From Hypericum androsaemum (Eukaryota; Streptophyta; Magnoliopsida; Malpighiales; Hypericaceae), in contig OZ023182.1 in NCBI GenBank assembly GCA_963995505.1, positions 11,834,707 through 11,898,706 of the forward strand: 64,000 bases of DNA, given 5' to 3'. Below are positions 25,632-36,121 of this stretch, piece by piece; within the stretch, counting starts at the first letter, position 1, and the number at the start of each line of letters is the position of its first letter. The position numbers and the translations under genes were made by a program. The notes beneath the pieces are model-generated. The model saw nothing but the letters and a program-made list of their open reading frames with translations. It was not told the DNA's origin and made no database searches.

Positions 25632-26554
25632 TAGGGGTGAGCAAACAAACCGGAAACTGTCAAACTGGACCAAAAAAATCGGACCAAACCGAATCATATT
25701 CCAAAACGGTCCAGTGCGGTCCCGGATATATGCAAAATCTGGTTTCCGATCCGGTCTGAATTTTTTTTGCACGAAACCGAAAACAACCGAGACCGGACTG
25801 AAAATTTGCGAACATATAAATTATATTACTTTCATAGTTTCACTTTCTCTCTCCCCGTAATCAAACCAAACACACAGACCACATCACCACACTCCACAGT
25901 CACACACTCTCCTCCCTCATGTCTCACACACTCTCCCTCACAAATTGAAATCGTCTACCGCCGACGGCCCGACGCTCAGCCACCACAGCTGGTCGGCCGG
26001 CCTGTCCAACCGTAGTTACAGGTAATCAATATTGAGGTTTTTAAAATTATGTTAGAATTTCTAAAATTGGGGATTTAAAGTAGCGATTTTATTTTATGAT
26101 TGTTTAATTCAAATCTTGTGAATCGATAGCTGTAAAACCTATTGTCTAAATGAAATCTAAGATTTTGGGCTGTGAGTCGTGATCCTGTTTCTCTATCCGA
26201 TTCTGAGCAGTCTCGATCGAACCCATGAAGTTTGCAAGTTTGATAGTTGTCGTATCGTAGCTGTAGTTGATGGAAGTTCGATCTCTTCACAGGTGCCAAA
26301 GGGCCAATGAGGAAATTCAAAGTTCCGCGAAATAATCTGACGGATGTGGATGGAGATCTGACGCTGGCCTGCTGCCAATTCTTAGATCTGGTTTTTCCGG
26401 TTTGGTCTGGTTTAAACTGAACCAATGGTTCGGTTCCAGTTTCGGACCGGATTGGAATTCGGTCCGGTCCGGTTCGTGTTATTTCGAAAATTTTGGTTCC
26501 GATCCAGTCTGATTTTTTCTGGTTCGGTCCGGTCCGGGTAACATGCTCACCCCT
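25632..26554. mobile_element. hAT-like MITE, TAGGGGTGAGCA ends
   Basis: A 923-bp element from TAGGGGTGAGCA to TGCTCACCCCT. Both arms are made of repeated CGGTCCGGT/AACCGGACC-like words, so it folds on itself. The flanking 8 bp (TTTACATT/TGTATGTT) match only loosely. It has no coding capacity. It is the same type as the better preserved element at 47463-47985. Confidence 0.65.
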
Positions 26555-26999
26555 TGTATGTTTCAAGCCCTAGTTGAACAGTGTTTTTTATACTGAATAA
26601 ATATTCTGGTATTTATTTGGGCAAAAAAATTATTTTCTCGAATTGGCTTCCCATTCTGGTGTTACCAGAAAATGGCATGTGAGAACCGTCTTTAACAAAA
26701 AAAAAAGGACAGCAATTGGCCGTTTTCTCTCGTGTAATTACTTTGGAGTATTTTTATACAATTTTACTTATAAAAAACCGATCGTTTTAATTTCCAATTT
26801 TTATTGGTCTTCTCTCTCCTTTGTACGTTCAACCAATTCATCCCCGTTGGAATATAATGCCCACACTAATGCAACTTTTATTTTACCTCTTGATGCGAAC
26901 ACACATATTAAGTTGACTAATATGATTCGAGTCGAGTAAGATATTTAAAAAATGTTGAAGTTTTAATTCTAACCAAAATTTGGATTAAACAACTAAATG
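26555..26999. other. intergenic DNA
   Basis: AT-rich and without supported features. Confidence 0.5.
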
Positions 27000-27291
27000 A
27001 ATATCACGGCAAGTCAGCCAAGAACCCGAGCAAGTCAGTCAGACAATTCTGGGCTGTTGGATCAATCCAAGAAAAGAGCACGCTGATCTGACGGCCTATG
27101 ATGGTCGGGGGTATTTTAGTTATTTTGTCACATTTTTTTTCCAGCGCGTGAAAACAACCCTGAAACTGCCCTCCCTCCTTTTTTTCAAAATCAATTCTCT
27201 CTCTCCTCTGCCTCTCCAACTGTTTTCTCTCTCTGCCTATCTTTCTCTCACCGCCTCTCCCCCCCCCCCCCCTCTCTGGTCGGTTCTGACT

Positions 27292-27445
27292 GACGGTGAG
27301 TTCGCGAGCAACCGAGGTGAACAATCGATAGTGAGTCGCGAGCAAACGAGGTGGACAACCGACTGCGAGGTCGCGAGCGGACGGGGTGGACAACTGACGG
27401 CGAGGTCGCAAACGGACGAGGTGGACAACCGACGGCGAGGTCACG
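27292..27445. repeat. 35-bp tandem repeat, about 4.4 copies
   Basis: GC-rich units of about 35 bp built on GACGGCGAGGTCGCGAGC and GAGGTGGACAACC. They lie near the left end of the Ulp1/FAR1 MULE, where subterminal repeats or a promoter would be expected. Open on both strands because of composition, not coding. Confidence 0.8.
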
Positions 27446-27478
27446 TTCTTCTCCTTTTACTCCTCTTCGTCCACATTT

Positions 27479-27573
27479 CGTCCACGTTGTTTAGGGTTTG
27501 ATAGTGATTTTTGGGTGTTATTTAGGGTTTGTTAATCGAGATTTTTGTCCACGTTGTTTAGGGTTTGATAGTG
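27479..27573. repeat. 27-bp direct repeat with telobox (TTTAGGG) motifs
   Basis: A 27-bp phrase that includes TTTAGGGTTTGATAGTG occurs at 27479-27505 and again at 27547-27573, with another TTTAGGGTTTG between. AAACCCTA teloboxes are common near the start of plant genes. Here they lie just upstream of the Ulp1-like gene and may be part of its promoter or 5' leader. Confidence 0.6.
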
Positions 27574-28865
27574 TTTTTTTGTGTTATTTCAGTATTATTT
27601 AGCGTTATATTGATTCTATGATTTCCTTGCATGCGTAATGAGGTTATGCATTTTATGATAACAAACCATTTAGGTGACTAGTTTTCGTGTTGTAGTGCAG
27701 ATGGCCCCTGAATAAAAGTCGTGTGGGAAGCCCAGCTATATGAAGGAACTGAATATTCATTTGTTCGGTCCCCAAAGTCACCCAGATGCTAAAGAACAGA
27801 TACGTTTTATTAAGCAAGTTAGGTTTTGCTACCTTTTTAAAGTTGAAGAGAAGGATATAAAATCGAAGCAGATGGCTGAGTTTGCTGTAAAATGCAAGAA
27901 TGAGGAGCAGCATTTGCATACGGTTACTGAGTTATGGGAAAGCGAATCTCGAGGAGTTTCTGGGTAGGTATTCAGTGGAACGGAGAAAATAATAGTTTAT
28001 TAAGCTCAAGGATGTGAGGAGTGTATTGTTGCGTGATAAGCCTGTCTCGGATGTAGATTATATGGCATTGGTGTTTTCCTTGCCCCAAGCACATTTGATG
28101 TGGTTTGCGGCAAGCTATATACATATATCAATCAGCCACACCATTCAAGAAAATATAATTTGTGTAAATATGTTACTGAAAATATGTTACTGAAAGGGCT
28201 AACGATGGGTTGAGGCTTGGGTTAGATAGTGCTGCTGGCACTATAGTTAAGTATGGTGGTAACATGCATTTGCTAATGAGACACCAGACCCACCTTGGAG
28301 ATCTTGCTGCTGTTGGAGATGTCCCTACCTCCTCGCATACCATTGATGATCAATGGGAGTTACCGAATAAAGAGGTGATTGTTTCAGTTGTTTCTTACAT
28401 TGTATTATTTTTTTAATATCTGATATTTAAATTTTTTAATCTGTTGTTATAGCTCCTCAAAAAATTAAGGGAAATTGATGTTCAGATCAAAGACTTAAAA
28501 TCTCTTAAAAGGAAGATCATGGTAGTGCTTGATGATAGGAAGGGAAATGGGACGGCAGTGAAAGAGGACGGGAAGAAGGGAGAGGTTGAAGGTGTAGAGG
28601 CAGTGGAAGAGGAGCAGGAGGGTAGGGAGAAGGAAGAGGTTGGAGTGGGCGAGGGAGTGGTAGGGGAAGATGATGGAGTGGGAGAGGGAGTGATAGGGGG
28701 AGAGGGTGTGACGGGGGAAGTAGTGATGTTAAACACAAGGCGGCGGAGGTGAATGATTAGAATCCAACGGCGTCGAGTGACAAGAGTGAAATTCTGAAAA
28801 ATGTGTGGGCAAGGTTGAGGGAGAGAAGGTCTCGGAACAAAAAGGTATGCTCTAGATAATCCCAG

Positions 28866-29033
28866 TTTAACATTGCATTAAAAACTATTTTATCATAACA
28901 TAACAAACCATTTAATCATCACAGAACAAACCATTGAAATATAACAGAACAAACCATTTAATCATAACAGAACAAACTATTTAATCATAATAGATCAAAC
29001 CATTTGATCATTACAGAACAAACCATTTTATTA
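28866..29033 (+). repeat. 23-bp motif array 1, in an intron of the Ulp1-like gene
   Basis: About seven units of 23 bp with the pattern AACCATT-N-(A)ATCATAACAGAAC. The array fills most of the intron inferred at 28845 (AAAG|GTATGC) to 29079 (TAATAG|GTG). Confidence 0.88.
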
Positions 29034-29461
29034 TATTGTGTTCTTTTTGATAATTTGTTGTTAATATATACTGTAATAGGTGATACGTATAAGAGAGTTT
29101 AGGAGAGGTCGACAGTCTGATGTGGATGACAAAAATGATCTAGAGTGATGTTTTCGCATTAGGGTCAAGCATGGGTGAAGACGCTGTTAGAGGGGCAGAG
29201 GGTCTGTCACAAGAAGTTGTTAAGCAGACCAAAGAGGACAGGGGGTCTGATCATCGTCATGGTGATGAGAAAAAGGATGATCCACCTCGTGTTGGTTAAG
29301 CAAGTTGGGGGGGGGGAGTTGTTAAGGACAGGGCAGGTAATGATTTTGATCCTCCCTCTTTCTCGTTAGGTTTTGAAGATCTTTTTGATAAATTTACTGC
29401 CACACAAGACGTTCATCAACCTGCTGGAGATGCAAGCTAGTCCAAAGAATCTAATTCGTAG

Positions 29462-29800
29462 AGCTTGTTTAATGATCCAATTTTTACACAACTGCTTTTT
29501 GCCCGTGTAGACGAGGCTTCAGCAAAGCTAAAAGATTCTGATTCACAGAGCTTGTTTAATGATCCAATTTTTACAGAGTTGCTTTATGCTCGTTTAGACA
29601 AGGTTTCAGCAAAGCTAAAAGATTATGATTCGCAGAGCATGTTTAATGATCCAAATTTTACAGAGTTGCTTTATGCCCGTGTAGGCGAGATTTCAGCAAA
29701 GCTTAAAGATTCTGATTCGCAGGGCATATTTGATGATCCAAATTTTACACAAATTCTTTTTGCACATGTAGATGAGGTTTCAGTAAAGCAAAATGCTGGA
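29462..29800 (+). repeat. 87-bp coding tandem repeat, four copies
   Basis: Units start at 29462, 29549, 29636 and 29723. Each encodes 29 residues of the form S-L-F-N-D-P-x-F-T-x-L-L-x-A-R-V-D-E-x-S-A-K-L-K-D-x-D-S-Q. The fourth copy is more diverged and shortened. The spacing is exact and the reading frame is kept, so the repeat grew while the gene was coding. Confidence 0.88.
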
Positions 29801-31654
29801 AAAAAAAGAAGAAGATGGGTAATATGGGTAGTGGTGATGATGTTACTAGTGCCCCGGGTGTGATTCATTCAGATGAGTCAGCGGTTTCTGATGTTATAGC
29901 CAAGCGCACAAGGTTTCATAGCATGAATCTCAAGTCTCCTTTTATGATTTACGGGTAAGAATAACAAGAAGAGGAAGATGGGGAATAAGAATGAAGGAGT
30001 GACAGCTTCGGAAGTACCACAAATGGATTCTTCTCCTCGTCGTAAGAGGGGAAATAAGGACAAAGAGGTAGCTGGAGCTGATGTTGTACTAGCAATGGAT
30101 CCTCCTCCTCGCCCTAAGAAGGGGCAAAAGGACAAAGGAAAAGCAGTTGTTGCTGCTGCTGACATTGAGTGGACTATTATGCATGAGTTGAACCCTGCTG
30201 AGATTAAAGCACTTAGAAGAGAGATAAAGGTTAACAACGCACCTCCTAGATACAATAAGGGTGTTGAAAATTTTGTTCATCGACCAGAGGCAGCTGCGGA
30301 TGCCAAGAAAGCCTTCACAAAGATGACAGATGATATGCATGATGTTATTATCTGGCAGTATGCAATAGAGAACAGACCACAGAATATGCCGTAAATTGCT
30401 TGTGTGAATGTCATGATCCATTTTGGATGGTTGTGCAATATTTATGTGCTATATTTTTTTTATAATTTGTTGTTGTGGCTTGCAGAGGAGAGATTTTTGG
30501 ATGGGATGGTAATATAAAATTACTGCGGGATGACATTGAATCTCTTGGTCCAATGAAGTTGCTTTCATCAGCAGCCTTAGATTGGTATCTCAGATATCAT
30601 CTCAAAGGCAAGAAAGCCCGTGGGGAGAAGATTGATCGTATGATTCTCCCTATTTGGATAGCAGTGAGTATCATACCATTGAGTAATAATATTGTAAGCC
30701 ATTGGATGTGGATTGTCTGACTTCACATTTTTTGATAAATCTTTGTAGGAGAGGTGATTGAAGCCCGAACATCTATGTGTTAATGGAATCACTAACCTTT
30801 GTGCTCATGTGGTAGATATTAAGAATACGATTGATGGTTTTTTCCCTTTTGTGAGTAAACTTGAAGTCAAGAAGAAGATTATATATGTAAGTTTGATTGC
30901 AGATATTTTATTTACTATTCTCATTGTTGCGGCTTTCAAGTTTTGTGTTGATTTTTATTTTTGTTTCTGTCTTGTTGATAGTGGATCTTCACATTGTTCC
31001 ACGTTGATCACTTCTGTGTGTTCGTGATTGAGGTTGCCTCGAAAGGCTGTTATGTCTTAGACAGTATAGATGTTGAAAAGAAGGAAGAGGAGTTGATCAA
31101 CCATGCACATAAGATTTTTGGTCTTTTTATTTAGTTTCCGAGTGAATTTAGAGAAGTAAATGCTGAAGAATATGAATTCAGGGTTTTGCATTATGTTTCA
31201 AACTAACCCGACAACCAAAGTTGTGAAGTTTATGCATCCCTCTTTTGTGAACTATACACTAAACGCTGGCCACTAAATAAGATTGAACCAATGCACAAAG
31301 TGAATTGGAGGACAAATCTATTTCTCATTGATGTCAGGAAGAACATATTGAAGACAATGGTGGTGCATCCTGATAATCTTGTGTTGCCATTGATAGTGCA
31401 AGCCGCCATGAAATTGAGAGAGCGTAAAGACACGAAGAAGGGGGTCAAATGAGCAAAATGAATGTTGTGGCTGTTGCTGAACTTGTGCATTTTGTTGTGG
31501 GAACTATTGTTGAACATGCAACTAGTTTTGAAGTTCATAGTTTGGTTGACATTACGAGTCATTTCATATGTATTATGCTAAACATGTGTATGGTTTATTC
31601 GAATTGATGGTTGATATTACAGATCTACAGATATTATTTTTTGATGTAATAGGA

Positions 31655-32225
31655 TGGTGTCTATTGCAAACTATTTTATCGTAACATAGCAAATCATTGC
31701 ATCAAAATAGAGAAAACCATTATATCTTTGCATAGCAAACTATTATATCGTAACAGAGCCAACCATTGCATAAAAATAGAGTAAACCATCATATCGTAAC
31801 ATAGCCAACCATTGCATCATAACAAAGAAATCTATTGTATCATAACATAGCCAACTAATGCATCGTAACAGAGATAATCATTATATCGCAACATAACCAA
31901 CCATTGCATCGTAACCGAGCAAACTATTATATTCTAACAGGGCCAACTATTTCATCATAACAGAGCAACAACCATTCTCTGGGGGGAATATCACATGCGT
32001 GCCTTTAGTCTAAGGGAGAAATCATGCGTGTCACGAGCATGCCTCACCCGTAGAAAATCATTTGATCATGACATAATAAATTATTGTATCGTAACTGTAC
32101 AAACCATCGTATCATATCAAGATAAATCATTAGATCATCACAAAACAAACTATTGTATTGTAACAAGATAAACCATTGCATCATTACTGACCAACAAATA
32201 TATCTTAACATGATAAATCATTGTA
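31655..32225 (+). repeat. 23-bp motif array 2, between the two convergent genes
   Basis: The largest array, roughly 20 or more degenerate units (AAACCATTGCATCGTAACAGAGC-like, period 23), interrupted near 31980-32050. It lies after the Ulp1-like gene and before the 3' end of the transposase gene, in the same orientation as the other four arrays. Confidence 0.85.
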
Positions 32226-32912
32226 TGTAAATGAACCTAGACATAAAAACATCTTGTTATCTTGTTATTGGGCAGGATTGTTCAAGTCTATCGGATTGTT
32301 CAAGTCTATCGCTAAATGTTTGTACTTTGCCTTTTTGTTCATCCGTCCAATCCCGTTTTTACTCTTTATTCTGTTCTTTGACTTCCTTGGATTCTCTCTC
32401 ATCTTTAAAGTTCTACCAACTGGTTGAGATGCTGATGTATGAACATCATCCAGTTGCACTGATTGTATTTGAGTGTCTTTACGTTGTCAGATTTGATGTC
32501 TCGCGGTAGCAAGTAGCTCTTCCAGAATATTGGTATTCTAAACATCCAGTGAGGCTTCATCTGCCAACTCCAGTAGCTTGCATTTTATTTTATTGAAGCT
32601 TTCGGTGTTGTTACTTTTCTGACCGCTACTTATAGGGAGCTCCAGCCTTTGCTCTTACTGTCCACTTTTTCATAACATAATGGTTAGGCAGCTCTCTGAA
32701 TTCTTCTTCTCCTAAGAATCTCAAAGTCCCCATGACTATTAATATGTGTCTGCAAAATAGTCCAACTGTTTCATACAAACGGCATGTGCATGTAAGTATC
32801 ATTTATGACTTGTGAACCTACAACATTCTCTCATCTAGCTTAAGTAAAGGGTCTTCCTTTGAAAGTGTGTAGACATTGTAGTATCGGATACGATCTGCAC
32901 ATGGTATTAACA

Positions 32913-33050
32913 AAGACCATTTAATCATCACAGAACAAACCATTGAATTATCATAGAATAAATCATTGGATCATCACAGAACATCCCATTGGATCATAAC
33001 AGAATAAACAGGGCAGTGACAGAGCATACCATTTGTACGTTACAAAATAA
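32913..33050 (+). repeat. 23-bp motif array 3, in a transposase intron
   Basis: About six units of the AACCATT/AACAGAAC motif inside the intron at 32895-33076 (donor ACAG|GTAAGC, acceptor TGCAG|ATCG on the minus strand). Confidence 0.82.
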
Positions 33051-33835
33051 ATAACCATACCATTAATTTGGCTTACCTGTGATATGTTGGTTGTCCCATT
33101 GTAGCTCTATCATGTAGTTAGCATATTGATCGTATTGTTCCTGAAACTTTTCATACATGCAATGTGTATAGATTTCTGCTGAATTTAGCAATTGGTTGCA
33201 TCTATTTTTGTTGTTGTGCCTTTTATCCTTAGAGTCATAGTCGGCCTTAGTTACTTCATGCCTTCTTCCATCCAAAAGATGGTTAAAATGTATAAAGAAC
33301 TGTAGAAGGTTGTATTCGGGTTGTAAATATTGCATTATAATGATGTTGAAGGATTCAACGACTTGTGTTATGACCATCCCAGGGGTGAAGTATTGCTTAA
33401 CTATGCAGATGACCATTTACTTCTTGATTTGTGTATTATATTAAGCCATTTGTGTCCAATAGAGTTGAAACACTCTTGTATCATGAGATTCTATTCATAA
33501 TTAAATGCTTCCTCATCGTCTACCTCATTTATCATATAAAGCAACGAATTTGTTACCTTAGATGTATATCGACAACTAAGATGCTTCTTCACGTTCTCTA
33601 GTATATGCCATGTACAGAGACAGTGGTACTTATTTGGCATCTCAGACTCGATGGCATTAGATATTGCTGCATCCTGGTCAGTAAAAATTGTTTTAGGTAC
33701 TTTCTCATTCATGCACCTTAAGAAAGTTTTGAACAACCATCGAAATGAATCTGTTGTCTTGTCAAACAGAAGAGCTGCACCGAAAATGCAGCTCATGCGA
33801 TGGTTATCATATCCAATGAATAGCGCTGCAGAACT

Positions 33836-33966
33836 GAACAAATCATTCAACCAGAACTGAACCAACCATTCAATCAGAACTGAACAAACTATTCAATCGA
33901 AACTGAACATACCATTCAATCGGAACTGAACAGATCATTCAATCAAAAGTGAACAAACCATTCAAC
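33836..33966 (+). repeat. 23-bp motif array 4, in a transposase intron
   Basis: About six units of AACCATTCAATCAGAACTGAA type, filling the intron at 33826-33970 almost completely. The intron interrupts the conserved stretch that joins the DYKYFGD and FGAALLFD motifs. On the minus strand the last units supply the pyrimidine-rich tract before the TGCAG acceptor. Confidence 0.88.
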
Positions 33967-34756
33967 ATACCTAATGGCCGATAATTTTTATTTGTTTAGT
34001 ATGTTATGTCGAAGCTGATTGCATCACCAAAATATTTATAGTCCATCCTCATCTTTCTGTCAACCCAAAAAATATTTGTAATCCTTTCTTCACAGTCCAC
34101 TTATATATCATAATAAAAAGATAGATTTTGGTATACTTGCGTTCGAAAATACTCGAGCAGGATAGTAGCTTCACCTCTTTTCATTGCCCTTTGTCTTCGA
34201 CTGCCAATATAGTTTTTTAGATCCACGTGATGGAAACCAAGATGTTGCTTACCTCCAGCTGCTGCTGCCATCAGCTCGTAAGATGATCTTAGTGGGATAC
34301 CTATTTAACTATTTAGGTTAGTTATGTGTTATTGAATAGGATTGAGAGCTCTGGCTGATCTTGCATATGGGAACACGCCTCAAAGTGTAGCTCGTGATCA
34401 TTATGTTCAACAACTCATTCCTTTATATAATAAGCTGTTGTCTCTATCGAATAATAACATAAATCATTGCACGGCATCTAACTCTTTCCTCTCTTTGATC
34501 ATATGGCCGAGCATCCTTCTGTTTTAAATCCTTAGATGGCCGACAGAAACCCTCTTTGTTGCACATGTATTTGACATAGTATATGGTATTCAGGCCATTG
34601 ATAATCCGTCCTCTCCTATATTGAGTACGCACACTGAATCTTTTTTTGTGGGCGTAAGAATAGTAAAATTCTCGCATATCATCAGGGGTTGCAAACTGTT
34701 TTTATTTCCAGAATTCTTCTTTTTTCATTTGTTCCAATTTTGAATATGCATAAAAG

Positions 34757-34955
34757 GAAAACTGAACATACCAATCTAGAATAATAGAACATCATTTTAA
34801 GCCAGAACATACCATTTATCATAAGAGAACAAACAACTTAATTATAACTGAATAAACTATTAAATCATATCATGACGAACCATTCAATCGTAACATAACA
34901 AACTATTGTATCATAACATCATAAATCATTAAATTATAACATAACAATAACTACA
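34757..34955 (+). repeat. 23-bp motif array 5, in a transposase intron
   Basis: Eight or so degenerate units in the intron at 34696-34999, between the N-terminal exon and the DNA-binding-domain exon. Orientation is the same as in arrays 1 to 4. Confidence 0.78.
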
Positions 34956-35614
34956 TCTTTAGTACGAAGACGAGCTACGAGCTACAGGCTAATAATTACC
35001 TCTCTGGGATTGCATAGGCAAAATTTTTGAACCGTGTTGATTTGAACATGCTATCTCGCCCGTTTGTTGCTCTGGATCTGCAACAGTTTTAGATTTCGAT
35101 ATTGATTTTCAGAATGGATGGTTGTAGTTCGATGTAGGGAGAGGGATGGAGGAGATCGACTAACCTTTAATGGTCGAAGTTTCTTGCTCTATAATTTGAA
35201 GATCCATTGACGTCTTTTATGTTTCTTCTAAGGTGGTTGCAGTAGTTTCTTGCTCTATAATTTGAAGATCCATGGATGGTTGCAGTAGTTTTTGCAGTTC
35301 TAATCGCCGTCCTTTTAGTGTGATCTAGGATTTCTGATCTGCAGATCGCGAGAAAATGGGAGTTTATCCCTTTTTGTTTTGATCCTGATGAGGAAGGAGG
35401 AATTGGATCCCGAAAAATCTGCTTGCCAACCGTCTGGTCCATTTTTTAAGCGGGGTTTTTTATTTTGAAACAGCTACGCGCGTCGCCCGTGGTGTTGGAT
35501 ATTTTGACTAGAATGCCCTCGCCTGCCCCCACGTGCGCCCGGGCCTTATAAACGTCCAGACCCGTTCTGAATAATGGGCCCAGGACCAAATCGCGTCCGG
35601 AATAGTCATCATGT

Positions 35615-35813
35615 ATGAAGGGTGGGTTTTTTATTTTTGTTGTAAGAATCGGATAGTTTGGATTATCTGAATCCGTATCCGAAAAACTTTGGATATCAGA
35701 TATCGGATAATTCACTGTTTAGATTCGGATAGTAAAATAACCACTTTTGATAGTTCGGATAGTTCAAAATGTGGGTAGTTCGGATTCGGATAATCCGAAT
35801 GCTCACCCTTAGC
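35615..35813. mobile_element. fragment of a TGCTCACCC-ended hAT-like MITE
   Basis: The right end, GAATGCTCACCCTTA, preceded by repeated TTCGGATAGT/ATCCGAA words resembles the hAT-like MITEs at 25632 and 47463. The left end (AAGGGTGGG near 35615) is poorly matched and I find no duplication. Confidence 0.45.
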
Positions 35814-36121
35814 TGAGAGGGCGTCGGCGTAGGAGAAGATGGGAAGGGAGGGGTCGCGTCATCGCAAGGAAAGAGCTGGGTCCCGCCGTTGTGGAAGAAC
35901 GATGTGGCTGTGACCTCGCGGGCGTCGGAGAAGGGATGCTCGCTGGTGTTGGCACTGCTGTTCCAAGGGGGACGGCGACACCAAGAACGACTCTAGTGAT
36001 CCCGATCTCGACGACGGGGACGATCCCTTTGTGTTGGGGGGGAATGGATTGCAATTTGAACAGAATGGTGCTGACAACTCTACGTTGCCTAAACCGAATC
36101 CGCCTCCTTTTTTCTTGTAGT
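35814..36121 (+). other. GC-rich coding-like fragment, unidentified
   Basis: A GC-rich island in AT-rich surroundings. One frame opens at 35891-36124 (77 codons). Another frame across 35960-36120 reads as acidic Asp/Asn/Pro-rich protein (DGDTKNDSSDPDLDDGDDPF). The composition resembles a first exon, perhaps captured or pseudogenised. I cannot identify it. Confidence 0.3.

Larger units (their letters stand above)
27690..31450 (+). pseudogene. Ulp1-like (C48) protease gene of a MULE
   Basis: Multi-exon and broken by stops. The N-terminal part (27740-28120) is unrecognised. An acidic Glu/Gly/Val-rich stretch follows (28519-28750), then an intron at 28845-29079, a tandem repeat of 29 residues (29462-29800), a Lys/Arg-rich segment at 29978-30160 and a conserved-looking block at 30180-30660. 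The C-terminal part is Ulp1-like: HVDHFCVFVIEV (His at 31009-31011), GCYVLDSID (Asp at 31060-31062) and PDNQSCEVYA (Cys at 31222-31224), in the order of the C48 His-Asp-Cys triad. Related proteins encoded by plant MULEs may act as deSUMOylases or in element regulation. The role here is inferred only. Confidence 0.68.
32480..35095 (-). pseudogene. FAR1/FHY3-type MULE transposase, decayed
   Basis: Reverse gene with the FAR1 family domain order. Exon ending 35000 (VADPEQQTGEIAC). Exon 34695 to about 34340 with the WRKY-GCM1-like FAR1 DNA-binding domain (FYYSYAHKKRFSVR, then MCNKEGF, RCRAMI and HNDHEL). Then LGFHHVDLKNYI and NIFWVDRKMRMDYKYFGDAISFD, the start of the DDE transposase core. After the intron at 33826-33970 come CIFGAALLFDKTTDSFRWLF, PKTIFTDQDAAI and HCLCTWHILENV. 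After the intron at 32895-33076 comes the SWIM zinc finger, CTCRLYETVGLFCRH. At least three stops interrupt it. The splice sites are well kept. It could also be read as a domesticated FRS gene, but the stops and the companion gene favour a transposon. Confidence 0.8.
27000..35445. mobile_element. large Mutator-like element with Ulp1 and FAR1-type genes
   Basis: A block of about 8.4 kb whose two genes converge: a forward Ulp1-protease-like gene (27.7-31.4 kb) and a reverse FAR1/FHY3-type transposase (35.1-32.4 kb). MULEs that carry Ulp1-like genes are known (for example Kaonashi and CUMULE). Five arrays of one 23-bp motif occur in it. Both genes have stop codons, so it is not autonomous now. 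I could not find convincing TIRs or a target-site duplication, so the ends are approximate; non-TIR MULEs of this kind exist. Confidence 0.6.

Noticed and set aside
27004..27501. Long frames on both strands, Arg/Val-rich
   Set aside because: The GC-rich 35-bp tandem repeat lacks stops on both strands; no domain or splice context supports coding.
28482..28752. Three overlapping frames at the Glu/Gly/Val-rich stretch
   Set aside because: Purine-rich low complexity keeps several frames open; only the plus frame fits the Ulp1-like gene.
28866..34955. Regular 23-bp repeats considered as a CRISPR array
   Set aside because: There are no unique spacers, the units are contiguous and degenerate, and this is a plant nuclear transposon.
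27000..35445. Terminal inverted repeats for the large MULE
   Set aside because: I compared about 100 bases at each end and found only short shared words, so I do not claim TIRs or exact ends.
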